Shown here: one piece after another, positions 22,081 to 33,476 of the stretch
Layout: each line of letters begins with the position of its first letter
Numbering within the stretch: the first letter of the stretch is position 1
Source: Adiantum capillus-veneris
Lineage: Eukaryota > Streptophyta > Polypodiopsida > Polypodiales > Pteridaceae
Direction: 5' to 3'
DNA: 64,000 bases
Assembly: GCA_014529385.2 (NCBI GenBank)
Contig: CM043954.1
Coordinates: forward strand, 97,178,247-97,242,246
Program-made: the position numbers and the translations under genes
The notes under the pieces: generated by a model
Told to the model about the DNA's origin: nothing
What the model saw: the letters and a program-made list of their open reading frames with translations, nothing else
The model's database searches: none

Positions 22081-23997
22081 TGGGAATGGCCTATGAACTT
22101 AGAGAATAGCGGAATTAAGAGAATTAGAGTGAGCAATTTTGAGGGCATAGAGAGTGAACTTAATTGGTAGTAGCAACTCTATCATAACACTTAATTAACT
22201 AGGCATGAACAATACTTTTACAAGAGAGAGAGTGTAGAGAATATGACAATAGTTGAGGACCGGATTTATGTGGAGCCGGTCCCCCCTCCAAAAGGCATTT
22301 GTATTATAGATTCTCTCATTAAGAGAGACTTGGTACAATACAATATTTGTGTTCCTTGAGACCTCCTTGGCAATATGAAGATGAAAGGTTCACACACCAA
22401 GCTTTTGCATAATTTCAACAATCAATCTTAGCTTGGAAACAATCAAGAACTTGTGAACATCATTAATCTTTGTGTTCCCTAAATCATTTGAGTGCATGAA
22501 GATGTATACTTTTTATGCATCAACTTGTGCTTAAAGCAATAAATAATCTACCTTGCAATACAATTAATCTACTTGCATTAAGTAATTAATCTACTTGCAA
22601 TAAACCATTAGCCTTCTTGCAATAAGCATAACATGCACTTGTAGAAAGCATTAACTGTCCCAAGCCTCAATCCCAAGACCTCAAACACCTTCGAAGGTGG
22701 AGAGAGCTAGCAGGGAATGAGGGTAGGGAAGAGGAAGAAGAAACATTTCATAGGAGAAAGAATTAGTTCCTCACTTATCATACTGTTGTTGCTAGCATAC
22801 ATAATAGCATAGTAATGAAGAAGAAGGAGATGGCAAGCTTAAGCATTGAAGCATGGCTCTTGGTTGGATTTGCACTCCATAGCCAAGAGTGTTGGTGTAG
22901 GATCTCAACCTCTACTTGCTTGGAGAAGGAGAGGGAGCTCTTGCACTTTGCATAGTACACCATGAGAGTGTTTGTGAGTGTGTGTGGGTGCGTATACCTC
23001 CTAAGCACCCCCCTAGCTTGCTTGGGTCGACCCCCCCTTGTAGCTCATGCTTGAAGCTCATTGGACCCCTCCAGGCCTAGCCAATCACAAGCAGGAGCCA
23101 TTACAAGCAACATGGGTAGCCTTAAGACAAGTGTCCCCCTTTCCCCTTTGAGAGAGAGGACTTGATAAATGCAAAATCAATTAATTAAATATCCTAAATT
23201 ATCATTGGACCCCTTGGGTGGCCAACCAATAGGCTTCAGGCACACCATGAGGGCAACATGGGGAGGAACTTGACAAGTGTCCTTGCTGCCTCTTCAAGCT
23301 GGGGCTTCCCTTGTGAGTGTGTGTGTGTGTGTGTGTGTGTTCTCTCTCATCCCCCCCCTTGTAGGCTCGCCCCCCTCCTTGTAGGGATCTTTTTGACTTT
23401 GGATGAGCAAGCCCCTTAGTCATCAAGCATGACAAAGCACTTGAACTAAGGGGTGTTCCCACAAGCATCTCAGGCAAGCATCTCAAGGCACCTCAAGCAC
23501 CTTAATCATGTAGCAAGTGAAGCACCTCAAGCATGGAGCCAGTCAAGCACCTCAAGCATCTTAATCAAGCACCTCAAGCATCTTAATCAAGCACCTCAAG
23601 CACGACAAGCACCTCAAGCAGGACAAGCACCTCGAGCTTAGGCTGGGTTCCCACCTCGAGCTCTGCCCTAGCTTGCCTAAGGTCAAAGGACTTTTACACA
23701 CATTATTGGAGGTCTTCAATGAAGCAGCCCTAGCTTGCCTAAGGTCAAAGGACTTTTACACACATTATTGGAGGTCTTCAATGAAGCTAACCCTAAGGTC
23801 TTATGCTCCATTGGTTAGCCTTGCTCTTTGATAGACCATCTCTCATTTGGGCCCCTTAACCATTGGCCCCGTGTTGAGATAGATCTATAAGCACATGTCT
23901 ATATCTTAACCCTTGTTCCCGTGTATTCTTCCACATTAAGTGATCAGTTTAATATGAGAAAATCATTTGGGTTGGATAGATATTAATTTTTATGACA
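22081..23997 (-). repeat. gypsy 5' LTR
   Basis: Matches 15847-17735 nearly base for base. It has a longer GT run near 23320 and about two additional minisatellite units around 23565. Confidence 0.9.
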
Positions 23998-24003
23998 GAT
24001 GCC

Positions 24004-24262
24004 AATTCTAGAGGTAGAAGAACCGTGGCCACTATCCTTGTGGGAATCAATCAGAAGGCAAAAAGATGGTAGTACTACTTTACAATCAGTAGCTAAACAT
24101 GGATCATGATTTTTTCCTAGGGGATATACGATAAATTCTAGAGGTAGGAGAACCGTGGCCACTATCCTTGTGGGAATCGATCAGAAACCAAAAAGATGGT
24201 AATACTAATTTAAAATCAGCAGCTAAACATGGATCACAAATTTTTCCTAGGGGATATACGAT
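24004..24262 (+). repeat. Tandem duplication, two ~130-bp units
   Basis: The unit from ATTCTAGAGGTAG to TAGGGGATATACGAT occurs at 24004-24133 and 24134-24262 with few differences. Each unit holds AAACATGGATCA, which resembles one half of the leader palindrome. The first copy begins within 7 bases of the gypsy LTR end. Confidence 0.8.
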
Positions 24263-24990
24263 CTCTATACGGGGATGTCGAGTCTGTTGCATTTGAAGAG
24301 AGTAAACCACACTCTCTAAAGACTTTGCCATCTTTCATAGGAAAACTAAAAACAAATCTGGAGGTTAAAATGGTACCTTCTCAGCGGAAATCCGCACCAA
24401 AAATGATGGATACCAAGAGCTTGCACGAATTGATGTCTTCTCCTATAAAATGCAGACTTTATCTCTCAGAGCTACTAAAAATTAGACCGCATCTATGGGG
24501 CCAAATGGGCAAAAACCTGGAAAAGATGGAGTTGAAAATCCCTTCATATGACCAACTTGGGGAGAACAGCATGGATGACACCTTGCCTAAGAATCCATAG
24601 ACAAAGCTAGCACCAGTAAATAAGGTGGGTGATTACAGTGAAGGTGAAGAAGGAAACACCACCTTACCACTTGAGTACAAAGGGGTAAAGACGGTTGCTG
24701 TATTATATAGTGGGGCAGGAATTGCCATTGCAACCAAAGAGATATGAAAAAAATGGGGAAAGCTTGCTCTTACGAAAACTCGAATGAAATTGCAATTAGT
24801 AGATGGATACATGGAGAAACCGATAGGAAAATTAGAACAAATCGTTGTATCCTTGTTTGTCATACAGTATGAGCACACATTTGCCATAATAAATTTTAAC
24901 AAGAGCAACAACTTTGACATCATATTGGGCAGACCATTCATGTGTCATCTCAAAATGGTACAAGATTGGGGATATGACTATATTACTTGA
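24229..24990 (+). pseudogene. Aspartic protease region of the 19.8-kb element, catalytic Asp lost
   Basis: A 123-residue frame (24229-24600) leads into EYKGVKTVAVLYSGAGIAIA near 24680-24730 and NNFDIILGRPFMCHLKMVQD near 24910-24960. The first is the protease active-site strand, with Tyr where the catalytic Asp of DSGAG should be. The second is the conserved ILGRPF flap-end motif. TAG at 24598 and TGA at about 24745 interrupt the frame. The fold is recognisable but the enzyme is inactive. Confidence 0.7.
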
Positions 24991-25168
24991 GACACAAAGA
25001 GATCACTAAGAAAATCAGTGTCAAAGATCATAGTTATAGAGATGTAGAGCAAACCCCGAGGGAAGAATTAAACTCCACAATTGATTTTGAAAGCAAAGTG
25101 CATATTTGGATGTACAGAGCTCCTGAGAGTGTAAGTCTGAGAAGGAGGATTGTATTCTCGATCGACCT

Positions 25169-25906
25169 ATGGACGGCACACACTGTCCATTTCTAGAGGA
25201 GTTATTTGAACCCTTTGGATGGGATCAAATACTGGTGACTCTTGATGTGTGCGTGAATGTGGTGACCCAGACTAAATATTGTGATGAAGATGGGTATGAT
25301 ATAACTCCGTTATTTACGATAAAGGTGTTGAAGGAAGCTAACGAAGTTTGTGAGTATGAAAGCAGAAAAGGTGAGACATATAGCTACATCATGGAGCATG
25401 AGGCAAAAGTGAAAATGAAGAAAGCAGAGCAACCACGAGAATATGTCATCATTGACATACCTAAAGAATCAGCAAAAGTTGTCTCAAAGAAGCTGACTCT
25501 AGAAAGAGTGCAAATGAAAGCAGATAAAGAAGCAAAGTTTCCAAGTTCATCAAATGTTCAACAAACGCACAATGATGATCGACTGTCTCCTATGATGATC
25601 AAATTCAGCTTATGTGGAGAAACATGACTAAAAATCACATGTTCAACTATGATAGATCCAGAATCAATAAAGAATCTAATGACTTATGGCACGTGGATCA
25701 TGATGGGAAAGCAGCCAATCATTGAGCCAGAGGAGATAGTGTACACAGGCTCAAAAATACCGATTCCTAGCTTTGGCATGGAAAAAGCCGTACTCAAATT
25801 GAGTAATGGGGAGTACAAGGATACTTTATACATAATTGAATCCCATCATATCAAAGAGAGTCTGATCCTGACAGAAAGATGGAGGAATATCTTCTTTCAA
25901 CCATAA
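25169..25906 (+). pseudogene. Two unrecognised ORFs after protease, possible second protease-like repeat
   Basis: The frames 25169-25627 (THCPFLEELFEPFGWDQILV, DEDGYDITPLFTIKVLKEAN) and 25649-25906 (TMIDPESIKNLMTYGTWIMM, GSKIPIPSFGMEKAVLKLSN, SLILTERWRNIFF) are separated by one stop. The second has the strand rhythm of a retroviral protease but no DSG or ILG motif, so that reading is speculative. No RT motif is present where one is expected. Confidence 0.35.
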
Positions 25907-26051
25907 GGAAAATCTTTAGCAACAACACCATCAAAAATCCCAAGAGCACCTCAAGTCAATGCAAAGAAGAAGCAACCAAACATCACGGAAAAAGGTAAAG
26001 CAAAGGTAAAAACTGAAGTATATCAAACTTTTCAAGACGACTTTACCTTCA

Positions 26052-27172
26052 ATGAGCGTACATAAAACTTCCAACAAAGCCTCTACATCAAGAGCCAAAC
26101 CATCAACAATGCAATGGAAATCAAAACAAAAAGTCTATGAACCAAAGTTTCCATCACATGAAAGCATTAGAAAGAAGCCTAATAATGTCAACCAAGTGTT
26201 GGTATCCAAAGAGCACATCCAAGTCAAAGACCCAGTTTGGATACATGAAGCAGAAGTTCAACCACAACAAAAAAAGGTGACAAGGTGGGTAGCATCAAAT
26301 GAATCAATCACTACTCAGGTCTACTTCCAAGGAAACGCTAATGTTTGGGCCAAAAATCCTAAAGTAATAGCATGGACCTACCCACCTCAACCAGTGAGTT
26401 CTACAAAGAACAAGCCACACAATCAAAACAAGGCAAAAAACTCAAGCAGGAGAAAAAAAACAACAAAATGCATCAAAAGAAAAAATCAAAGACGCAAACA
26501 ATGCGACAAGTTTGGGTACCAAAGTCAATTGTTAGCCAAGATACCCAACAAATAGAGATGAAGCAACAGATAATTCCAGTCAAGCTACTTGAAGCACAAG
26601 GATTTTATGAAGGTAGCACTCAAATATGATTACCAAAAATTGTAGCTCAATCTAGAACAAGCAAGAGAAATCATGGAGCGCAAGCTTCTACCCAAAGGCA
26701 AGCAATGACAACCAAGAGACAACAAAAGCCAATTGCAACCAAGGCTACTGCAATCTATAGATGGATACCTCATCATCAACTATAGAATCAAGGCTTTTAC
26801 AATGGAGATAATCAGATATGGCTACCAAAGCCTAGTGTCCATCAAGTCATTGATGAGCAAAAGAAGGAGATGCAAAAGACGGTCACACATGGACCAAAGA
26901 CAAGGTGGGTTCCAAAATCGCTTATGGAAACTCAATCATAGAGAACCCACCCATCTCGACAAACGCTTCTCATGCAAGAGAAAGCAAAGGCTACATCAGT
27001 TCCTACAAGAGCTGAAGGACTTGTTTCACAAAGCAGTGTGAATATACAACAAGCAAGCCAAGAGGAGCCAAAATATTCCAACCTACTCAACAAAATGGTG
27101 GCATCCAAAGATCAACACAATGGAAAAGGCCTAAATTTCCATGGAACTGGGTTTCTGGCCTTGAACAGGTAA
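26052..27172 (+). pseudogene. Lys/Gln-rich ORFs with repeated WxPK motifs
   Basis: Overlapping frames rich in K, Q, T and S contain repeated short motifs: RQVWVPKSIV, QGFYEGSTQI then LPK, QGFYNGDNQIWLPKPS and TRWVPKSL. The QGFY-G--QI-LPK block occurs at least twice, about 190 bp apart. Stops break it into pieces. The function is unknown. The composition suggests a nucleic-acid-binding or gag-like protein specific to this element. Confidence 0.4.
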
Positions 27173-28403
27173 GTCCAAGTTGCCATTAAAAATACATGGC
27201 ATAAAAGTCAGAGTCTAGTAGCTAAGCCACTAAATGAGTGAGGTGTTAGTCCCAAACCTTCATGTAATATTCTCTGTGGTCTAAGCGTCTTAGTTATACT
27301 ACGTACTACTCAAGCTCGACGATTTGAGCATAATCACGTTGTGTTGCTCATGCTGGTATAGGTGAGCATAAGAGTTGAAGTCATTGTAGTAAAGTGGTAA
27401 GTGAAGGACGATGTCCAAAAGACACTCACACACTCAGCACAATGAGGAGTGGACAAGCTTCTACATTGAAAACCTTTCTTGGAAACATGGAAGCTATTGA
27501 GACGTCCTTTGATGTCACATGTGCTATATTTGCTCCTTGAAGCACCCATCAACTCCATCTCTTACACTACATGCTTTTGTTCGATAAATTTCTCTTATGC
27601 ATATAGGGTGTCCCATAATTGACACTTGCATTGGAAACTCTTCCCTTGTTTCTCCCAAGAAATCACCTTGCATGACAGGTACTTCAAGTCCAAATGCTAA
27701 CCTCCAATAAGAGCGTATACCATAGACACTTTTTTCCCACCGTGTTTTTTCCCTTTGCTCATCCAGGTCTTAGACCTTAATCTAAAAACCCTCATCATTG
27801 ACTTCTTGTATATATTCTTACTACATCAACGATAAGGAAATGGCTACCCAAATCAATCGGCATTGACGTGAAGCTACAATAGCATATCCTATTGTACTTA
27901 TTAAGAGCATATCTTCCATTCAAGGATGACAAGAAAGCTTAAGCAAAGAAATGGAAAAGCGAAGAATGGCCTACAATGACAAACCATGACAAATTCAGCA
28001 AAAGAAATCTATTAACAATAATCATATGTAGCTCACGTAGTGCTTCAACATTGGGGACTTATTGCAAACAACTCAAATTGCAGTGAACATGAAAAGCAAA
28101 CCCAACATAAAGTCCATGCCACAAAGAGGATTGGTTCTACAAACTCAAAAACATGAAAATCCCTCTTCACGGTGGCCAAGATTGGCAACAAAGAGGAGAA
28201 TGTGCAACAAGAAGAAAAGTTTCCTTAACAATCAAAGCTCAAATCACGTATCAACAACACGGAAAATATGAATCACTCAAGGAAGGGGGGAGCATCATCA
28301 CCACGAAAAAGAAATTCCCAAGCTAAAGTCCAACCTTGAAGAAAAAGCTGAAGACAACCCTATGACAAGACTGCACAAGGTCATGTCAAGGGATGAGACA
28401 AAT
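27173..28403. other. 3' untranslated part of the 19.8-kb element
   Basis: No gene was recognised. It contains short broken K/Q-rich frames near 28060-28270 and ends in the purine tract. Confidence 0.5.
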
Positions 28404-28417
28404 TAGGAAGGGGAAAA
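28404..28417 (+). promoter_or_regulatory. Polypurine tract
   Basis: AGGAAGGGGAAAA directly precedes the TGTTTGAGG of the 3' LTR, as expected for plus-strand priming. Confidence 0.8.
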
Positions 28418-29327
28418 TGTTTGAGGAGAGATCAAACAGGCGCCCAACTGGTCAGACACGTATCTCCAAACACCACATTTGTACTCTATTAGTTTTTTTA
28501 GCTAGTGTAGTAAAGCTCTGTGTAAATCCTGATTACAGAGTAGTGGATCAACTCCCTAAGTTGTAATGCTGTCGTGATATTTGTAAAGGTCCATGTGAGT
28601 CCACTAGCCATTTAGAAAGCCCTAGGTATAAAGGTCAATAATTTAATGTGAAAGGAGGCTTATCTTTAGAGAAGAAGAAGGAGCTCTGAAAACATACGCT
28701 CAAGCTACAAGCTACTCCAAACTTGCAATCATCGCAGCTAATGATTTGGTAATCCATTTTTGATTCAAAAACTTGCATTGTGTTCATCTGTCTTTGTCTT
28801 TAATTCAAGTGTAAGCATTGTCAAATTTTTTGAGGTTTGCGACTAGGTGTCTGTGAGCTATAAATAAAGATTTGAGTGCTTAAATCATTGTTTATAGTCA
28901 TTTTGACCATAGGAGAGTGTTTCTAGACCATAGGGTGACCTTTCTAGTATGTTCTATCGCAATTTTCAAGACCTTTTTCATGATGGATTGTGATTTTGGT
29001 ACCTTGTCAAATTGTGACCAGATTTGCTAGGATAGTGCCCCTAGGTGTCCTTGACCTCCTCCTAAAGTTTAGTTGCATTTCAAGTTGGTTTGACGTTGAA
29101 ATGGCGTGATGACCTAGAGCTGTGAGAAAGGACATAGGAAGATTTTCTTGATCATTGAGCATTGGTTTGCTTGTTGAGCTAGTGTGTTTGCTTGTTAAGG
29201 TTCACTTTGTGAGATTGACGATCTCCTAGAGTCTCCATGCCCCATTTGAGTCACTTCCTTGAGTATTGACATTATGTTAGTACCAAAAAGCTATGCTGCA
29301 GACGTCCGTCACAGCGACCTGCTAACA
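28418..29327 (+). repeat. 3' LTR of the 19.8-kb element (910 bp)
   Basis: Pairs with 9501-10370. It is followed by the ATGAA duplication. Confidence 0.92.
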
Positions 29328-29363
29328 ATGAACGTGCTAAAAGATACAAGAAAGATAGATTTT

Positions 29364-29982
29364 TTAATTAGTCAATAAACCAATCAATCGTATGATCACA
29401 AAAGCAACTATCACAATCAGGGCACATATTGTGCCTTTCATCCATAAGAAGAATTCACTGTGAAATTGTTTCATTGATCTCTCTAGTATGAGGTGAGAAG
29501 TTAAAGGGCCCTCTAAGAGGTAAACCAAAGTGAAGGTAGAGGTATACCTTTCGATGAGGAAGGAATTGTGCAATAAAAAATTCTTGTTCAAAGAATCCCC
29601 GATGCATTGATCTCATCATGCAATAATATCTATGACCCAAACTTAGAGCTTCAATTACCATACCCAAGTGGACATTGTTGTGAAAGTGATCCCCATCCCA
29701 AAGTGTCACCCTTGTTATGCCACAAAACGTCCACCGTTTGGATTGTGCTACTGAAGTTCCCAAGTGAGAGAAGCACACGTGCTCATATTGCTCCACAAAA
29801 TCTATCCTTACAAACTCACTTGCTTGTTGAAGTTGAGGAATGGCCATAGATAAAACCAGCTCTTGCCACCGATCCATAAAGTAAGGTAATGAGAAAAGGA
29901 GCCATGGTAAAGGGTTAAAAGAGACAATCTTAAGAAGGTCTTGACAAGTAGATGGAAAGAAAAGAAAAAGGTGAACATACAA
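29364..29982 (-). CDS. Unrecognised ORF, possible gene fragment
   Basis: The minus-strand frame has a hydrophobic start (WLLFSLPYFMDRWQELVL) followed by MAIPQLQQASEFVRIDFVEQ, KRWTFCGITRVTLWDGDHFH and LSLGHRYYCMMRS. No family is recognised. About 190 bp of it recurs, diverged but with the same amino-acid pattern, at 32228-32415. The recurrence suggests it is part of a dispersed repeat or a duplicated gene. An ATG-initiated product could start at the internal MAIPQL. Confidence 0.3.
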
Positions 29983-31034
29983 CTACTATAAGAGGTAAGC
30001 ATAATCTTTGCCTTATATAGTGATCTAGCTAGCGAAGACTGAATTAGTTTTACTAAGAAGTCAAAGATGTAACTTATGGTTAAAGATTACCACCTTCCTT
30101 TAGTGCTACAAGCTTAGGACAACTGTTTCTTTTTGCTGAGGAGTTTGTAGTGGCCTCCTTCTAGCCCTTACACATGGTCAACACATCTAAGCCACCAACT
30201 CAAAAGAAGAAGGAAAAAAGATAATAATAATAGTAATAATATTCTAATAAATTTGGACTAAATCCAAGCTCTAGAGTTTACCCACAAGTCACTTCCGGTT
30301 TACGCCATGAGACTAGAGGCATAACCAATGCATGAGAAATTACCTTTTCCTCTCAAGGAAACTAGCAAAATAAAAAAGAAAGAGAGCATAAGGATAAGGA
30401 TGAGGTTAGTAAGTAGCTTATTAAAGAAGTTTTGTGAAGGAAGAAAAGATATCAAGATATGTAAAAATAATTTATCAAGATAAGTTAAGGCCTTTAACAA
30501 ATTAAGCATAAAAGGAGACCTTTCTCTACTCTTTCAATACTTCTCTTCTCATTTTTGAAAAAGCAAGCTTAAGAGTAACCTTGGGAAAGCCATAGCTAAA
30601 GCTCTTTCATACACACCTCCTACACACACACACCTCTCTCCAATAGAATCCATGGCCAAGACCATAATCAAGCTTGCATTACACTCTCCCTCTCCTTGAT
30701 CCTAGCCCTCAAGCTTTCCATAGCTTGAATCTCCCTTATCTCCTTCCTTTTTGTCATTCCAAGTAGCACCATTGGTGGTGCGTGTTCAAGTGAAGGTGAA
30801 GAGAGAGAGAGAGAGACAACTATACGACCAAGATTCTTCAATAATATCCAAAGCGAGGAGAAGACTCTAACATACACACACAAAAATGGATGGCAAATGA
30901 TGCAAGAAAAACTAATGGGATTTGCCCAAGATGGGGTTGACTTGAAACTTACGTAGAGACAAAACCTTAAACTCCCAAGAGACTTGTTGTCTTTCTTAAG
31001 GTCTTGTGTGAGTAGACATTAAAAGGAAATAGGA
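29983..31034. other. No gene recognised; CA/GA-rich repeats near 30610-30890
   Basis: AT-rich DNA with ACACACAC and GAGAGAGA runs around 30610-30880 and no supported ORF. Confidence 0.4.
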
Positions 31035-31322
31035 GGGTGAAAGCATGTTAACCTGTCGCACTTTTTGTGCTAGTTAGCAGTTTCAAGTTAGCACATCTTT
31101 AAAAAGTTGGGCGTCCGGTAAATTTTTTACAAATAATATCAAAATTTGTCGGAGGTTGTACATTTGGATTCCTTGTTTCAAGTGCTTTCTATTGATATAT
31201 CATATGTCATAGATCTTGGAGATGTAGCTCAAGTTATTGTACTAGTTAGCATATGTCAAAATTATGCTAGTTAGCATTGTCCGGGACATGAAAAAGCATG
31301 ACAGGTTAACATGCTTTCACCC
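31035..31322. mobile_element. 288-bp MITE with 23-bp perfect terminal inverted repeats
   Basis: The left end, 31035-31057, begins GGGTGAAAGCATGTTAACC. It is the exact reverse complement of 31300-31322. The flanks are AGGA on both sides (31031-31034 and 31323-31326), a likely 4-bp target duplication. The motif GCTAGTTAGCA or close variants occur three times inside (near 31068, 31240 and 31267). There is no ORF, so it depends on an unseen transposase. The superfamily is not assigned. Confidence 0.85.
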
Positions 31323-32813
31323 AGGAACTAAGGGATTATACTTCAAGGAACTCACTCTGAATTTAACTAGGATTAAAACTTACTGAGAAGGTTTGACGTA
31401 GATAGACCTAGCATAACATAGATGTTTTAAGTGTGAAGCTTGTCTCATATTTTTGAAATAAGGCTGGTGCAAGTCTTCACTCATGGGATGACATGGAGGA
31501 TGGTCATTTCTAGCTAGGATTGATAACCTTTGGTATATATTTTGAGCTCGAGTTCATTCAAGTCCCTAGAATTGGGACTGAATGGGAGTGTGTCCCGGTT
31601 GTGTGTGGTAAGACTCGCGAATGCGTCTCAAAATCAGCTAGTTCGGGTAGGCGTGATGCCGGCGGCAGACAAAGGAGGAAAGAAAAAGGGATTCCAAGAA
31701 AGTATCAAATAAGAGAGAAGGAGGTGATTTAATTACGGAACTCTTCTAATTGTTTGGTAAACATGAACCTTAGAAAGGTTAAAACCTAAATGGGCTATCC
31801 CACAATTATCCTCATCAATTGGACCTTTGCTCCTTCTCTCACAATATTTATCTAAAAAGAACTTAAGGTAGATAAATGTAGTAAGCCTTTCTGAAAAAAG
31901 ATAAAGAAAATTAAGACTTGAACATTGTGTAATGGTGCCACCTCCACACGTGGCAGAGGAGACATGTTACGCGAGTCTTGGGACGGAGATAGGGATATGC
32001 CTGGAGAAGTATATATAATTTCTTGAAAGATAACTAGATAACTTTACTACTACTAAAGAGAGAAGAAAGAAAAATATTCTAAAAGGAAAAAAGATGGGAC
32101 AACCTAATAAATGCACACTTGCAAGGGTATGCAACAATTTGTATGATGCTTTCAAATGCTTGAAATGTATTCTTGGTTGGACATGTTTGAAATACTATTT
32201 TCCTAATATCATAGTACTCAAGTGAGTTAGGAGCACGTGCTCATATCCCTCCACAAAATCTCTCCTTACAGATTCACTTTCTTGTTGAAGTTGAGGAATG
32301 GCCACATATAAAACCAGCTCTTTCCACCAATCCATGAAGTAAGGTAATGAGCAAAGAACTAGACTAAAGCATTAAAAGAGACAATCTTAAGAAGTTCTTG
32401 ACAAGGAGATGAGAAGAAAAGAGAAAGATGAAGGTAAGAATTGTTGGTATACTTGCAATGCCTACCTCTCTCCGTTTTTCCACCACAATATATGTTGCAC
32501 AATTTGTAAGGCCCCTATATGAGGAGAAGCCAATGGTGCACATATATTTGGTGGATTCTAGCTTTAACACCTTATTAAAGATTTTGATTTTTAAGGGCAT
32601 TATTATGCTCTTTGGAAGGCAGCAAAAGAAAACCTCCACATCAAAAACCCTTGAGTTCATTACTCAAGACCCAACTCTTGCACAACATAATGGTTTAAAT
32701 TGCATTGATCTTCAAAGCATTGTAGAGCCAACCAAGGCTATGCATAAATACGATTGTTCAACCCATACACACAGTCATCTCGGAGCATGCCATCTAGGAG
32801 GGGTGGAAGGGAA
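31323..32813. other. No intact gene; partial duplicate of 29.8-kb ORF at 32228-32415
   Basis: Short ORFs only. 32228-32415 repeats about 190 bp of the 29770-29950 segment (AIPQLQQ-SE-VR-DFVE-YEHV on the minus strand). Nothing else is recognised. Confidence 0.4.
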
Positions 32814-33476
32814 CTAAGTAATAAGGGGCAATGTTTGAAGATGGAGAAGAAAGTTTGATGTTAAGGTGTGATTTTTTGCAAAATTATGGCAAGAACGATA
32901 GCCATGTCCTAGCTCCCCACACTTAGAACATTTGTGGTCCTTACGTAAAGCTTCAACCTCTTCAGGAGAGATTTTATTTTTACCTTTGTAAACTCTCTTC
33001 TCCTTGGACTGATTGTTGTTGTTGGAATTGACTTGGAAAGAATTTTGGACATTGTTTTTTTCTTTGTCATCACTTTTGTCTTTGCAAAGTATTTCTGTAA
33101 AAGATTTCTTCTGAAAGTTTGCAATAAGGTACTTCCATACATCGTGGGAAGTAGGCAGTTCATACATTTCAAGCAAAAGGGAATCAGTAAGAGTAGAAAG
33201 AATATCCCGACGAGCTTCTTTATCATGTCGTTGCCAATCCATATAGGCAACATTCCAATCTTCAAATATAGGTCCTTCAGTGATAAGCATGTTATCATTA
33301 TCCGTATCAACAGGCTGAGGCGGACAAACACAATTTCCAAGAACAACATCGGAGAGTTCATCGCCTTCAAGAATTAACAACATCTTTGCTTTCCAGCCTG
33401 GAAATCCTTCACCTTGGAAAGGAGGAACAGAACGCTGGCCAGAAGGAAAGCCGTTGACGAGAATATTCATAGCCAT
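32814..33476 (-). CDS. gag: copia gag (partial element)
   Basis: The minus-strand ORF of 220 residues starts MAMNILVNGFPSGQRSVPPF. FQGEGFPGWKAKMLLILEGD and EDWNVAYMDWQRHDKEARRD match the start of copia gag proteins (DUF4219/UBN2 type). YELPTSHDVWKYLIANFQKK is the UBN2 helix. One CCHC knuckle, CSKCGELGHGYRSC, lies near residue 185. It is followed by only about 20 further residues and no protease. The capsid is shorter than usual, with a probable deletion in its second half. Its LTR and PBS lie just upstream, at 34118-34272. Confidence 0.75.
   Translation of the reverse strand: MAMNILVNGFPSGQRSVPPFQGEGFPGWKAKMLLILEGDELSDVVLGNCVCPPQPVDTDNDNMLITEGPIFEDWNVAYMDWQRHDKEARRDILSTLTDSLLLEMYELPTSHDVWKYLIANFQKKSFTEILCKDKSDDKEKNNVQNSFQVNSNNNNQSKEKRVYKGKNKISPEEVEALRKDHKCSKCGELGHGYRSCHNFAKNHTLTSNFLLHLQTLPLIT

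Larger units (their letters stand above)
15847..23997 (-). mobile_element. 8.15-kb Ty3/gypsy element, minus strand, decayed pol
   Basis: The LTRs at 15847-17735 (1889 bp) and 22081-23997 (1917 bp) are nearly identical, running from TGGGAATGGCC to TTTTATGACA in plus orientation. CTCTGATACCAATG at 22064-22078 is the reverse complement of a Met primer site, so the 22081 LTR is the 5' LTR on the minus strand. A purine tract (reverse complement of TTACCTCTCTCTTG, 17736) marks the other end. The order gag, RT, RNase H fits. No matching target duplication is visible (AACTA on the left, GATGC on the right). Confidence 0.9.
9501..29327 (+). mobile_element. 19.8-kb LTR retrotransposon (LARD-like), TSD ATGAA, with nested insertions
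   Basis: The LTRs at 9501-10370 and 28418-29327 both begin TGTTTGAGGA and end CTGCTAACA. ATGAA lies at 9496-9500 and again at 29328-29332. A primer-site-like TGGCGCTGCTGCTGAGGA follows the left LTR. A purine tract, AGGAAGGGGAAAA, precedes the right LTR. Inside are a palindrome array, a decayed gag with two zinc fingers, a spacer ORF, a mutated protease and lysine/glutamine-rich ORFs. RT, RNase H and integrase were not found. Removing the nested insertions (15430-23997) leaves about 11.3 kb. It resembles large retrotransposon derivatives that depend on a partner for reverse transcription (inference). Confidence 0.9.

Noticed and set aside
31530-31712. Short ORF containing MPAADKGGKKKGFQ, resembling a ribosomal protein start
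   Set aside because: Too short, with no continuing homology or splice structure.
32428-32817. 129-codon plus-strand ORF
   Set aside because: Lies over the duplicated 29.8-kb segment and the copia remnant. Its composition is not protein-like and no motif was recognised.
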